From NCBI RefSeq assembly GCF_040640155.1, contig NZ_JBFABE010000030.1, positions 20,925 to 84,924 of the forward strand: a stretch of DNA of 64,000 nt, written 5' to 3'. The notes under the pieces were generated by a model. That model was not told the origin of the DNA and searched no databases. It saw nothing but the letters and a program-made list of their open reading frames with translations. Each line of letters starts with the position of its first letter. Position 1 is the stretch's first letter. This document shows, piece after piece, positions 8,399-17,430 of this stretch. The DNA is from Streptosporangium sp040640155 (GTDB lineage Bacteria > Actinomycetota > Actinomycetes > Streptosporangiales > Streptosporangiaceae). Position numbers and translations under genes: made by a program.

Positions 8399-9619
8399 TC
8401 AGGCGCAGACGACCTTGTACCCGTCCGCCCGCAGGGAGCCCAGGACGTCCTCGGAGTGCAGCGGCCCCTTGGTCTCCAGCTGGAGCTGGACCTCGACCTC
8501 GCCCGGGTGCATGCCCAGCCGCTGGTGGACGATGTCGAGCACGTTCGTGCCCAGGTCGGCCAGCCGGGACAGCAGCGTCGCCAGCGCGCCCGGCCGGTCC
8601 GCCAGCGGCACCCTCAGCGTGAGGTAGCGCCCGGCGGCGGCCAGGCCGTGCCGCAGGACCTTGGCCAGCAGCAGCGGGTCGATGTTGCCCCCCGACAGCA
8701 CCGCCACCACCGGCGGCTCGAAGACCTCGGGGTGGGCCAGGATCGCGGCCACCCCTGCCACGCCCGCCGGCTCGACGACCTGCTTGGCGCGCTCCAGGCA
8801 GAGAACCAGGGCCCGGGAGATCTCGCTCTCGGTGACGGTCACGACGCTGTCCACCAGGTAGTGGATCAGCTCGAAGGGCAGCTCCCCCGGCCGGCCCACC
8901 GCGATGCCGTCGGCCATCGTCAGGGCGGGCCTGACGTCGACCGGGTGCCCCGCGGCCAGCGACGCCGGGTAGGCGGCGGCCAGCTCGGCCTGCACGCCCA
9001 CGATCCGTACCCCCGGCCGCAGCGACTTGACCGCGAGCGCCACCCCGGCGGCCAGCCCGCCGCCGCCCAGCGACATCACGATCGTGCCGACCTCGGGGAG
9101 CTGCTCGACGATCTCCAGCCCGATCGTGCCCTGCCCGGCGATGACGTCGGCGTGGTCGAAGGGATGGATGAACACCGCCCCGGTCCGCTCGGCGTGCTCG
9201 CGGGCCCGCTCCAGCGCGACGTCCACGGTGTCCCCCGCGAAGACCACCTCCGCGCCGTAGGAGCGGGTCGCGGCCACCTTGGGCAGCGGCGCCCCCCGGG
9301 GCATGTAGACGGTCGCGGCCGTCCCGACCAGCCCGGAGGCCAGCGCCACGCCCTGGGCGTGGTTGCCCGCGCTCGCCGCCACCACCCCCCGCCGCCGCTC
9401 GTCCCCGGTCAGCCCGGCGATCCTCACGTACGCCCCCCGGATCTTGAACGAGCCGGAGCGCTGCAGGTTCTCGCACTTGAGGTGGACGGGCCCGCCCACG
9501 ACGCCGGAGAGCACGTGCGAGTGGAGCAGCGGGGTGCGCAGCGCGACGTCGGCCAGCAGCCCGCGCGCGACGACCACGTCGTCGTAGGTCACCTGGGGGA
9601 CCACCCGGAGGTCTGCCAT
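8399..9619 (-). CDS. Threonine ammonia-lyase with C-terminal ACT domain
   Basis: PLP enzyme that deaminates L-threonine to 2-oxobutanoate, feeding isoleucine synthesis or threonine breakdown. The PLP lysine lies in RSGSFKIRGAYVR, and the glycine-rich phosphate loop in SLGGGGLAAG. A single ACT domain (about residues 330–406, RVPLADRPGALATLLSRLA) suggests allosteric control. 406 residues matches the medium, one-ACT form of the enzyme rather than the long IlvA. ATG at 9619 is chosen because the family starts at MADLRVVP; the open frame continues upstream without coding character. Confidence 0.94.
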   Translation of the reverse strand: MADLRVVPQVTYDDVVVARGLLADVALRTPLLHSHVLSGVVGGPVHLKCENLQRSGSFKIRGAYVRIAGLTGDERRRGVVAASAGNHAQGVALASGLVGTAATVYMPRGAPLPKVAATRSYGAEVVFAGDTVDVALERAREHAERTGAVFIHPFDHADVIAGQGTIGLEIVEQLPEVGTIVMSLGGGGLAAGVALAVKSLRPGVRIVGVQAELAAAYPASLAAGHPVDVRPALTMADGIAVGRPGELPFELIHYLVDSVVTVTESEISRALVLCLERAKQVVEPAGVAGVAAILAHPEVFEPPVVAVLSGGNIDPLLLAKVLRHGLAAAGRYLTLRVPLADRPGALATLLSRLADLGTNVLDIVHQRLGMHPGEVEVQLQLETKGPLHSEDVLGSLRADGYKVVCA

Positions 9620-9710
9620 GCCGTCATCGTACGACCGCCACCCCGCCCGCCCCGCACCGAAGCCCACCGGCGGCCGGTGGGGGCCTCCCCTTCCGCCGCC
9701 ACCGAGGATC

Positions 9711-9770
9711 GCCTCACGGGCGGTCGGGGGGCCTCACGGGCGGGCGGGGGGCCTCACGGGCGGTCGGGGG
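9711..9770. repeat. Three tandem 20-bp repeats over the end of the FIST gene
   Basis: Units 9711–9730, 9731–9750 and 9751–9770; the outer two are identical and the middle differs by one base. Each begins GCCTCACGGG. The unit nearest the gene encodes the last codons and the stop of the FIST protein, and the others repeat that sequence downstream. Confidence 0.8.
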
Positions 9771-10944
9771 CCGGGCGGGCGGAGAAGACCAGGACCGAGG
9801 CCGTGAAGGCGTGGACGTGGTTGTTGCCGCCCACCGGGCCCACCTCGCCGGCGGCGAAGAACCCGGCCACCCCGACCGGTCCCAGCGTGTCGTGGACGGC
9901 GACGGCGTCGTGGTCGGCGCTGCCGAACATGGCCGAGCCGCGGCCGTTGCAGGAGAACAGCAGGGCGCCGTCCACCCGGCCGAACTCCTCGCGGTGGGCG
10001 TCCAGCAGCTCGTACAGGTCCTCGTCGGCGGTGGCGGCGTCACGGACCTGGAAGCGGACGGTACGGCCGATCTCGACGACGTCGCCGATGGCCACCGCCT
10101 CCCGCTCGGGGTCGATGCCGAGCACGCCCCGGATCAGGAAGTCGCCGCGCTCGTGCCGTTCGGCGTACTCGTCCATGGCGACGCCGATCTGCAGGCCGGA
10201 GGCGACCAGGTCGCGGTCGTCCTCGTCCAGGGCGCTGACGATCTCCTCCAGCCGGGCCAGGGCGGGCTGCCCGGCGAGCTCCAGCAGGAGGTTGTCCTCG
10301 GCGGAGGTGACGGCCATGGTCGGGCCGATCGGGCGGCAGCCCTGGCTGACCACGGTGGCGACGTTGACGTCGCCGCTGAGCAGCACCCCCACCGCGCCCT
10401 CGGTGTGGACCTGCCCGTCGGCGAAGAGCCGCACCGCCCCGCGCCCCCGGATGGCGTTGGCCAGGCCGCCGATCAGCGGGAGGTCGCCCAGGACCTCGGC
10501 GGAGCGCTCGACGAAGCCGTCGGTGGGGAAGCTGTAGGGGTCGGTGAGCAGGATGGCCGCCCGGTCGTCGGGGGCCCTGTCGGGCAGGCCCACCACCACG
10601 AAGCGGTCCTCGGTCTTGAGCGTGTCGAGGGCGAAGGTCGTCAGCCGGGCCCCCTCCAGGGTGGCGGCCCAGGCGCTGACCGCGGGGGTGACCTCGACCC
10701 CCTGGCCGTCCCCGATGACCCCGGTGGCGCTGCACCCCACGACGGCGGCGCCCGGCGCCATGGCCATCGCGCGCAGTCCCGCCCGGGAGACCTCGTCCGG
10801 GTCCTCCCCGCAGATGAAGAAGCAGAGCAGGTCCGCCGGCCCGGACAGGCCGGACAGCGCCCGGCGCACGGCGGTCTCGGCCGCGGTGACCAGATCGGTC
10901 CCCGTCGCGAGGCCGTCGGCGAAACGACTCGTCATCAGCGCCAC
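9754..10944 (-). CDS. FIST domain-containing sensor protein
   Basis: 396-residue soluble protein with an N-terminal FIST domain (about residues 25–225; VVGCSATGVIGDGQGVEV, and LPLIGGLANAIRGRG) followed by a FIST_C domain (about 235–380; FSCNGRG, VAGFFAAGEVGPVGG). FIST domains are thought to sense small ligands such as amino acids and are often paired with signalling proteins; here no partner is adjacent. GTG at 10944 is preferred over the ATG at 10935 because GGGAGGGG lies seven bases before it. The ligand is unknown. Confidence 0.9.
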   Translation of the reverse strand: MALMTSRFADGLATGTDLVTAAETAVRRALSGLSGPADLLCFFICGEDPDEVSRAGLRAMAMAPGAAVVGCSATGVIGDGQGVEVTPAVSAWAATLEGARLTTFALDTLKTEDRFVVVGLPDRAPDDRAAILLTDPYSFPTDGFVERSAEVLGDLPLIGGLANAIRGRGAVRLFADGQVHTEGAVGVLLSGDVNVATVVSQGCRPIGPTMAVTSAEDNLLLELAGQPALARLEEIVSALDEDDRDLVASGLQIGVAMDEYAERHERGDFLIRGVLGIDPEREAVAIGDVVEIGRTVRFQVRDAATADEDLYELLDAHREEFGRVDGALLFSCNGRGSAMFGSADHDAVAVHDTLGPVGVAGFFAAGEVGPVGGNNHVHAFTASVLVFSARPAPDRP

Positions 10945-11156
10945 TCGTCCGCCCCTCCCTGTCGGTCGTGACTCCCGCCGGGGCCGCCGGGCGTCCCGTG
11001 GCGGGAGCCGTGACGGGAGCCCTGCGGTGCCCGCTCCTGGAGCGATTGTCCCCACTGCCGGGACAAGCACTCACCCCGATCGCCCGCAATATCGCCGCAC
11101 CGGATCCTCAAGATCCTCAAGGAGGGGAGGAGTGCCGGACGGGGCGTTGTGGACGT

Positions 11157-11168
11157 AGGCTCGATCCC
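11157..11168 (+). promoter_or_regulatory. Leaderless-type −10 box of the MoxR-like gene
   Basis: TAGGCT (11157–11162) is followed by six bases and then GTG at 11169, which has no ribosome binding site. This is the arrangement expected of a leaderless actinobacterial mRNA. Confidence 0.5.
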
Positions 11169-12566
11169 GTGCCTCATATCCCAGAGCCACGTACTCTGCG
11201 CGAGCTGCGCGCGAGCGGCCATATTCACCGTACGGTAAAGGCCGAGATCCGCGAGAACCTCCTGGCCCGCCTGCGGGCCGGGGAGCCGCGGTTCCCGGGC
11301 ATCGTGGGCTTCGACGACACCGTCCTGCCCTACCTGGAGCGGGCCCTGCTCGCCGGGCACGACCTGGTCCTGCTCGGAGAGCGCGGCCAGGGCAAGACCC
11401 GGTTGATCCGCACCGTGACCGGGCTTCTCGACGAGTGGACCCCCGTCGTCGAGGGCTGCGAGATCAACGACCATCCCTACGAGCCCTCCTGCGCCCGCTG
11501 CCGCCGCCTGGCGGCCGGGACGGGCGAGGAGCTGCCGATCTCCTGGAAGCACCGGGACGACCGGTACGGCGAGAAGCTCGCCACCCCCGACACCTCCGTC
11601 GGCGACCTGATCGGCGACGTCGACCCCATCAAGATCGCCGAAGGGCGGACGCTCGGCGACCCGGAGACCGTCCACTACGGGCTGGTCCCCCGGAGCAACC
11701 GGGGCGTGTTCTCCGTCAACGAGCTGCCCGACCTGGCCGAGCGGATCCAGGTCTCGCTGCTCAACGTGCTGGAGGAGCGCGACATCCAGGTCAGGGGCTA
11801 CAACCTGCGCCTGCCCCTGGACATCCTGCTGATCGCCAGCGCCAACCCCGAGGACTACACCAACCGGGGCCGGATCATCACCCCGCTGAAGGACCGCTTC
11901 GGCGCCGAGATCCGTACCCACTACCCGCTGTCGGTGGAGACCGAGCTCGTCCTGATCCGCCAGGAGGCCGCGCTCGGCGAGGTGGGCGCCGACCTGCCCG
12001 ACCACCTCGTCGAGGTGATCGCCCGCTTCACCCGGCTGGTCCGGGAGTCCACCGCGGTGGACTCGCGCTCGGGGGTCTCGGCCCGCTTCTCCATCGCCGC
12101 GGCCGAGACCGCGGCCGCCTCGGCCGTACGGCGGGCGGCGCTGACCGGCGAGGACCACGCGGTGGCCCGGGTGGCCGACCTGCCGGGCATCGTGCACACC
12201 CTGCGCGGCAAGGTGGAGTTCGAGGTCAGCGAGGAGGGCCGGGAGATCGAGGTGCTCTCGCACCTGCTGCGCAGGGCGGTGGCCGAGACCTTCCGCGGCA
12301 CGCTCGGCGGCAGCGACCTGAACCCGCTGCTGGAGAGGTTCTCCGAGGGGGCCCAGGTCGAGTCGGGGGTGACGGTCCCCGCCGCCGAGCTGCTGCGCCG
12401 GGTCGGCCCCGTCCCGGGCCTGGCGAGGATCATGTCCCAGCTCGGCATCGGCGACGAGTCCCCCGGGCACGCCGCCGCAGCGCTGGAGTTCGCCATGGAG
12501 GGTCTCTACCTCCTGCGCCGTCTGTCCAAGGACGAGGTGGACGGTACGACGGTCTACCGCACCTAG
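11169..12566 (+). CDS. MoxR/ChlI-type AAA+ ATPase
   Basis: 465 residues. Walker A is GERGQGKTRLI (about residues 75–85), Walker B lies near VFSVNELPDLAERIQ, and the sensor region LIASANPEDYTNRGRI resembles magnesium-chelatase subunit I. A Cys pair in CARCRR (about residue 114) is unusual. The gene is followed nine bases later by a VWA-domain protein. MoxR/VWA pairs act as chaperone-like machines that load metal or mature protein complexes; the client here is unknown. Start GTG lacks a Shine–Dalgarno site (see the −10 box). Confidence 0.92.
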   Translation: MPHIPEPRTLRELRASGHIHRTVKAEIRENLLARLRAGEPRFPGIVGFDDTVLPYLERALLAGHDLVLLGERGQGKTRLIRTVTGLLDEWTPVVEGCEINDHPYEPSCARCRRLAAGTGEELPISWKHRDDRYGEKLATPDTSVGDLIGDVDPIKIAEGRTLGDPETVHYGLVPRSNRGVFSVNELPDLAERIQVSLLNVLEERDIQVRGYNLRLPLDILLIASANPEDYTNRGRIITPLKDRFGAEIRTHYPLSVETELVLIRQEAALGEVGADLPDHLVEVIARFTRLVRESTAVDSRSGVSARFSIAAAETAAASAVRRAALTGEDHAVARVADLPGIVHTLRGKVEFEVSEEGREIEVLSHLLRRAVAETFRGTLGGSDLNPLLERFSEGAQVESGVTVPAAELLRRVGPVPGLARIMSQLGIGDESPGHAAAALEFAMEGLYLLRRLSKDEVDGTTVYRT

Positions 12567-12575
12567 GGGGTCCGC

Positions 12576-14522
12576 ATGAGCTATCGCTACGGCGAATACC
12601 GGGACGGGCCCGATCCGCTCGCCCCGCCCTACGACGTCCGTTCGGCGCTGGACCGGATGGGCGACGCGGTCCTGTCCGGCTCCAACCCCGCCCACGCCCT
12701 GCGCGACCTGCTCAGGGAGGGGCTGCCCGGGGCACAGGACCGGCGCGGCCTGGAGGACCTGCTCCGCGAGGTGCGGCGGCGCAGGCGTGAGCTGCGCGAG
12801 CGCGGCCGCCTGGACGGCACCCTGGAGAGGGCCAGGGCGCTGCTGGACAAGGCGATCGGCCAGGAGCGGGCCGAGCTGTTCCCCGACCCCTCCGACGACG
12901 CCCGGCTGCGCGAGGCCGAGCTGGCCGCGCTCCCCGACGACACCGCGAGCGCCATCCGGGAGCTGGGCGAGTACGGCTGGCGCTCGGAGGCCGCCCGGCG
13001 GACCTTCGAGGAACTGCGCGACCTGCTGCGCAGGGAGGTGCTCGACAGCCAGTTCCGCGGCATGCGCCAGGCGCTGGAGAACCCCGACCCGGCCGCCATG
13101 GAGCGGGTCAGGGAGATGATGACCGACCTGAACGACATGCTCGACCGGGACGCCCGCGGCGAGCACACCCAGGCCGACTTCGAGCGCTTCATGGAGAAGT
13201 ACGGGGACATGTTCCCGGAGGCGCCGCGGAACCTGGAGGAGCTGGTCGACACCCTGGCCCGCCGGGCCGCGGCCACCCAGCGCCTGCTGGCCTCGCTGAG
13301 CCCGGCCCAGCGCGAGGAGCTCGGCGCGCTGGTCGAGCAGACGCTGCGGCAGGCCGGGCTGGACGAGCAGATGCGCCGCCTGGGCGAGTCCCTCCACGCC
13401 CGCCGTCCCGACCTGGCCTGGGACACCCCGGAGCGGTTCGGCGGCGAGGAGCCGATGGGGATGTCCGACGCGGTGGGCGCGCTGGACGAGCTCGCCGACC
13501 TGGCGCAGCTGGAGGCCTCGCTCCGCCAGGACTATCCCGGCGCGCGGATGGACGACATCGACGAGGACGCGATCCGGCGTGCCCTGGGCCGTTCCGCCGT
13601 GGACGACCTGGAGGCGCTCAGGCGGGTCGAGCGCGAACTGGAGGCCCAGGGGTACCTCCGCCGCCGGCGCGGCAAGGTGGAGCTCACCCCCAAGGCCGTC
13701 CGGAGGCTGGGCGAGACCGCGCTGCGCCGCGTCTTCACCTCCCTGGAGGGGGGACGGCGCGGCGACCACGACCAGGTGGACGCGGGCTCGGCCGGGGAGC
13801 TCACCGGCTCGTCACGCCCGTGGCGGTTCGGCGACGAGCAGCCGATCGACGTGGTCCGCACCGTGGTCAACGGCGTCCGGCGCTCCGGGGGCACCGGCTC
13901 GGTGACCCTGACGGTGGACGACTTCGAGGTGGCCGAGACCGAGCGGCGCACGGCCGCGGCGGTCTGCCTGCTGGTGGACCTGTCGTACTCGATGGCCCTG
14001 CGCGGCACCTGGGCCGCCGCCAAGCAGACCGCGATGGCGCTCCAGGCCCTGGTGACCTCGAAGTTCCCCCAGGACTCGGTGCAGATCATCGGTTTCTCCA
14101 ACTACGCCCGGGTGCTGCAGCCCGACGAGCTGGCGGGCCTGGAGTGGGACATGGTCCAGGGCACGAACCTGCACCACGCCCTGCTGATCGCCGGGCGCCA
14201 CCTGGACCGCCACCCCGACTTCGAGCCGGTCGTGCTCGTGGTCACCGACGGTGAGCCCACCGCCCACCTGCGGCGCGACGGGTCGGCCGCCTTCGCCTGG
14301 CCGCCCGCCTCCGAGACGCTGGAGCTGACCCTCGCCGAGGTCGACAAGATGACCCGGCGCAGGGCCACGCTGAACGTCTTCATGCTCGCCGACGACGAGC
14401 GCCTGCGGGACTTCGTGAACGAGGTGGGACGCCGCAACGGCGGCCGGGTCTTCTCCACCGGCGCCGACCGCCTGGGAGAGTACGTGGTCAGCGACTTCCT
14501 GCGGACCCGCCGTACCCGCTGA
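12576..14522 (+). CDS. VWA domain-containing protein, partner of MoxR
   Basis: 648 residues. The N-terminal 400 residues are charged and largely helical, with many Arg/Glu-rich segments. The C-terminal von Willebrand factor A domain (about residues 450–640) keeps the metal-ion-dependent adhesion site: DLSYSM, followed by GTN and VVTDGEPT. AGGGGG precedes the ATG by seven bases. It forms an operon with the upstream ATPase, as is typical of MoxR/VWA systems, and no membrane segment is seen, so it is probably cytoplasmic. Confidence 0.9.
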   Translation: MSYRYGEYRDGPDPLAPPYDVRSALDRMGDAVLSGSNPAHALRDLLREGLPGAQDRRGLEDLLREVRRRRRELRERGRLDGTLERARALLDKAIGQERAELFPDPSDDARLREAELAALPDDTASAIRELGEYGWRSEAARRTFEELRDLLRREVLDSQFRGMRQALENPDPAAMERVREMMTDLNDMLDRDARGEHTQADFERFMEKYGDMFPEAPRNLEELVDTLARRAAATQRLLASLSPAQREELGALVEQTLRQAGLDEQMRRLGESLHARRPDLAWDTPERFGGEEPMGMSDAVGALDELADLAQLEASLRQDYPGARMDDIDEDAIRRALGRSAVDDLEALRRVERELEAQGYLRRRRGKVELTPKAVRRLGETALRRVFTSLEGGRRGDHDQVDAGSAGELTGSSRPWRFGDEQPIDVVRTVVNGVRRSGGTGSVTLTVDDFEVAETERRTAAAVCLLVDLSYSMALRGTWAAAKQTAMALQALVTSKFPQDSVQIIGFSNYARVLQPDELAGLEWDMVQGTNLHHALLIAGRHLDRHPDFEPVVLVVTDGEPTAHLRRDGSAAFAWPPASETLELTLAEVDKMTRRRATLNVFMLADDERLRDFVNEVGRRNGGRVFSTGADRLGEYVVSDFLRTRRTR

Positions 14523-14540
14523 TCCGCCGCGCCCGCCGGG

Positions 14541-14572
14541 CCGCCGCCTCCTGGCGATCGCCGGGGCGGCGG
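14541..14572. terminator. Convergent hairpin
   Basis: CCGCCGCC (14541–14548) pairs with GGCGGCGG (14565–14572), between the VWA gene and the minus-strand gene that ends at 14573. Confidence 0.5.
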
Positions 14573-14995
14573 TCAGGCGTCCGCGTAGGCGACGTAGCGG
14601 CCGAGCGCGAGGTCGAAGCCGTCGCGGCGGTGGCGGTACGAGCGGTAGCAGGGCCGCCAGGCCGTGCTGTTGCCGACGCCCGCGCGGGCGTCGGCGATGG
14701 CGGAGCCGATCCGCTCGGGGGCGAGCAGGAGGCCGCCGCCGAGGTAGCGGGCCCCGGCCAGGACGGTGGGGGTCTCCCGGTCACCGCTCAGGTAGCGGCC
14801 GTGGCGCCAGCCGCTCTCCTCGTCCCAGACCAGCGCCTCCCCCCGGGCCAGCCGGACGGTGACGGTGCGCGGGTCACAGGGCCCGGACCACCAGTCCTCC
14901 ACCTGCTCCCCCAACGCCCTGGTGACTCCGGCCGCGTAGCGGGCCGGTCGCTCGCGCCACTCCTCGCTGTACGGCTCGACATGTCTGATGCTCAC
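14573..14995 (-). CDS. Small soluble protein resembling DUF6292
   Basis: 140 residues. The central block (DWWSGPCDPRTVTVRL, ALVWDEESGWRHGRYLSG) resembles the uncharacterised actinobacterial DUF6292 family. No membrane segment or known catalytic motif is seen. GTG at 14995 has AAGGGAG eight bases upstream. Function unknown. Confidence 0.82.
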   Translation of the reverse strand: MSIRHVEPYSEEWRERPARYAAGVTRALGEQVEDWWSGPCDPRTVTVRLARGEALVWDEESGWRHGRYLSGDRETPTVLAGARYLGGGLLLAPERIGSAIADARAGVGNSTAWRPCYRSYRHRRDGFDLALGRYVAYADA

Positions 14996-15259
14996 GGGGC
15001 ACTCCCTTGTGCCGTCCTACCCGATGGAAACGCCCGCCCGGCACGACCGCGGCCTCACCGCCGCAGGTCCTCTCACACGGGAACGAGCTCGTCAGCGATC
15101 CTACTGACCCGCCCGGGGTACTCAGAGCAAGAATGCGAAGATTGGTCATTTTGTACGATCTTTGGCGCGCGTTGACCCGACCGTGACCGGATCGGAACCC
15201 CCCGCCCCGCCCGGCCCCGTCCACCGGTACGCACCATCCGTACCGGAAGGGGAGAGAAC
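14996..15259. other. Non-coding upstream region, locally AT-rich
   Basis: No coding frame. An AT-rich pocket near 15130–15165 is the likely promoter zone for the minus-strand DUF6292-like gene. The right side leads into the small plus-strand open frame at 15260. Confidence 0.5.
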
Positions 15260-15397
15260 ATGAGCCCGACGCCCGCCGGGGTCCTCGTCGCGCTGACGCT
15301 CGTGGCCCGCGTGTGTCACGAGGTGCGCACGGTGGCCGGTCGGCGACCACCGTGCCTACCCGGGCGAGATCGCCGGAGACTAGTCTCTGGCGCATGA
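15260..15397 (+). CDS. Possible 45-residue leader or small protein overlapping the next gene
   Basis: ATG at 15260 has a strong ribosome binding site (GGGGAGAG four bases upstream). The frame ends in TGA within the ATGA at 15394–15397, overlapping the start of the membrane protein gene. The first 26 codons show the high-GC third-position bias of real genes; the last 19 do not. The protein begins MSPTPAGVLVALTLVARV. It may be a real small protein, a coupling leader, or the remnant of a larger gene. Confidence 0.4.
   Translation: MSPTPAGVLVALTLVARVCHEVRTVAGRRPPCLPGRDRRRLVSGA
15376..15393 (+). promoter_or_regulatory. Palindrome over a leaderless-type −10 box
   Basis: GAGACTAGTCTC (15376–15387) is a perfect 12-bp palindrome containing the −10 box TAGTCT (15381–15386), seven bases before ATG 15394. 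A protein bound here would block transcription. Confidence 0.4.
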
Positions 15398-15819
15398 CAG
15401 ACCTGCTGCTCTGGCTGCACATCGGATTCGCCATCTTCGCCCTCGGGCCGATCACCGCCGCCACCATGTCCACCCCCAGATTCATCCGGGCCAAGGACGT
15501 CGGCGTCCTGCGGTACCTGCACAAGACCACGCGCGTCTACGGCATCGCGTCCGTCGGGGTCCTCGTGTTCGGGGTGCTGCTGGGCCGCGAGTTCCTCAGC
15601 AGGCCGTACCTGTCGGTGTCCATGACGCTCTTCATCGTCGCCGCGGTGCTGCTGGTCATGGTGGACCGCGACCAGGGCACCGCCATCAGGGTCCTGACCA
15701 GCGACAGCCCCGACGACGACGCCAAGGTGCAGACCGGCCGGATCGCCGCGCTGTCCGGTGTGATCGTGCTGATCTGGATCGTCATCCTGGTGCTGATGGT
15801 CTGGGGGGACCCCGTCTGA
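15394..15819 (+). CDS. Small integral membrane protein, DUF2269-like
   Basis: 141 residues with four membrane helices (about residues 5–25, 47–66, 72–92 and 112–135). Conserved features include LHIGFAIFALGP near the start and TRVYGIASVGVLVFGVLLG. A related protein is encoded at 61969–62472 (LSIHVLAG, TRVYGVLGVVVPVVG). The start follows a possible leaderless promoter and also overlaps the stop of a small upstream frame. Function unknown. Confidence 0.85.
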   Translation: MTDLLLWLHIGFAIFALGPITAATMSTPRFIRAKDVGVLRYLHKTTRVYGIASVGVLVFGVLLGREFLSRPYLSVSMTLFIVAAVLLVMVDRDQGTAIRVLTSDSPDDDAKVQTGRIAALSGVIVLIWIVILVLMVWGDPV

Positions 15820-15850
15820 GCCGGGCCCTCGGCCGGGCCCCGCTCCGGGC

Positions 15851-15937
15851 CCGCGTTTTCGAGCCCGGCCCCCGAGCCGGCGTCCTCGAGCCCGCGTCCT
15901 CGAACCCGGTCCCCGGACGTGCGTCCTCGAGCCCGGG
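15851..15937. repeat. Degenerate tandem GCGTCCTCGAGCCCG repeats
   Basis: Four related copies (about 15853, 15880, 15894 and 15921) lie between convergent genes. Spacing is irregular and no coding frame is supported. Confidence 0.6.
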
Positions 15938-15982
15938 CCGCGCCCCCGCGGCCCGGGCGGCCGCCCCGCCGGGACGGCCCGG

Positions 15983-17122
15983 CTAGCCCAGCGCCTGGGC
16001 CAGGTCGGCGAGCAGGTCGTCGATCGACTCGATGCCCACCGACAGGCGGACGAGATCGCCGGGCACCTCCAGCGGCGACCCCGCCACGGAGGCGTGCGTC
16101 ATCCGCCCGGGGTGCTCGATCAGCGACTCCACCCCGCCGAGCGACTCACCCAGGATGAACAGCCTGGTCCGGTCGCACACCTCGACCGCCTCGGCCTCGC
16201 CGCCGGCGACCCGGAAGGAGACCATGCCGCCGAAGCGCTTCATCTGCTTGGCCGCCACCTCGTGACCGGGGTGGTCGGGCAGGCCCGGGTAGAGCACCGA
16301 GGTCACCCGGGGGTGGGCCAGCAGCAGGTCCACCACCCGCTCGGCGTTCTCGCAGTGACGGTCCATCCGCACCCCGAGCGTCTTGAGGCCGCGCAGCGTC
16401 AGCCACGCGTCGAACGGCCCGGGCACCGAGCCCATCGCGTTCTGGTGGTAGGCGAGTTCCTCGCCCACCGCGGCGTCGCGCGCGACGAGCGCGCCGCCGA
16501 TCACGTCGGAGTGGCCCCCCACGTACTTGGTGGTGGAGTGCACGACGACGTCCGCGCCGAGCGCGAGCGGCTGCTGCAGGTACGGCGAGGCGAAGGTGTT
16601 GTCCACCACCAGCAGCGCCCCGCAGTCACGGGCGAGCTGGGCCAGGGCCGCGATGTCGGCGACACCGAGCAGCGGGTTGGTGGGCGTCTCGACCCAGATG
16701 AGCCTGGTCTTCTGGGTCATGGCCGCCGCGACCGCCTTCAGGTCACCCAGCGGGACCGGGTCGTAGTGCAGCCCCCAGCGCTCGTGGACCCTCGCGAACA
16801 GGCGGTAGGTGCCCCCGTAGGCGTCGTTCGGGATGACCACGTGGTCCCCCGGCCTGCACAGGGCCCGCAGCACCGTGTCCTCGGCCGCCAGGCCCGACGC
16901 GAAGGCCAGCCCCCGGGCACCGCCCTCGACCGCCGCCATGGCCTCCTCCAGGGCGGTCCTGGTGGGGTTGGCCGACCGGCTGTACTCGTATCCGGCGCGC
17001 AGCCCGCCCACACCGTCCTGCTTGTACGTGGACACCGCGTAGATCGGCGGCACCACGGCCCCCGTGTGGGGGTCGGGGTCCTGACCCGCGTGGATCGCCA
17101 GCGTCTCGAATCCATGGTTCAT
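15983..17122 (-). CDS. metB: Cystathionine gamma-synthase
   Basis: PLP enzyme of the Cys/Met metabolism family; it joins an activated homoserine ester to cysteine to form cystathionine, or runs related gamma-eliminations. The PLP lysine is in VVHSTTKYVGGHSDVIGG and the family start is METLAIHAGQDPDP-like (here FETLAIHAGQDPDPHTGAVV). 379 residues is standard. It lies near cystathionine beta-synthase (18717–20087) in the order known from Mycobacterium tuberculosis (cbs–metB), which supports metB over a gamma-lyase. Confidence 0.93.
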   Translation of the reverse strand: MNHGFETLAIHAGQDPDPHTGAVVPPIYAVSTYKQDGVGGLRAGYEYSRSANPTRTALEEAMAAVEGGARGLAFASGLAAEDTVLRALCRPGDHVVIPNDAYGGTYRLFARVHERWGLHYDPVPLGDLKAVAAAMTQKTRLIWVETPTNPLLGVADIAALAQLARDCGALLVVDNTFASPYLQQPLALGADVVVHSTTKYVGGHSDVIGGALVARDAAVGEELAYHQNAMGSVPGPFDAWLTLRGLKTLGVRMDRHCENAERVVDLLLAHPRVTSVLYPGLPDHPGHEVAAKQMKRFGGMVSFRVAGGEAEAVEVCDRTRLFILGESLGGVESLIEHPGRMTHASVAGSPLEVPGDLVRLSVGIESIDDLLADLAQALG

Positions 17123-17152
17123 GGGTCCACGCTACTTGCTACGGCCGCGCCC

Positions 17153-17326
17153 TCACCGCCAGGAGAGCCGCTCCCCACCGGCCCGGGCCGCCCCTCCCCT
17201 CACGTCCCCGTCCCGCCGGTCGGCGTGGTCCTCGCCGATCCGCGAGAGCAGCACCGGGTCGGCCAGCACCAGGACCACACCGACCAGAAGGCCGGCGATC
17301 AGCAGCAGTATCCCCACGATGGTCAT
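17153..17326 (-). CDS. Small single-span membrane protein
   Basis: 57 residues: one hydrophobic helix (MTIVGILLLIAGLLVGVVLVL) followed by a charged tail. ATG at 17326 has GGGGAGA four bases upstream, which is better than chance. It ends 30 bases before the metB start and may be co-transcribed with it. No known family. Confidence 0.7.
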   Translation of the reverse strand: MTIVGILLLIAGLLVGVVLVLADPVLLSRIGEDHADRRDGDVRGGAARAGGERLSWR

Positions 17327-17430
17327 CTCTTCTCCCCGTCTCTTCCCTCCGCGACCCCTCCAGCATCCGCGCCGGGGGCATCGCGCCACCTCCCCTGAAG
17401 GTCCGGTCCAGGCCGGGGACGCTCGGCCGA

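Noticed and set aside
17123..17152. Possible SAM riboswitch upstream of metB
   Set aside because: Only 30 bases separate metB from the small upstream gene, too short for any known SAM riboswitch.
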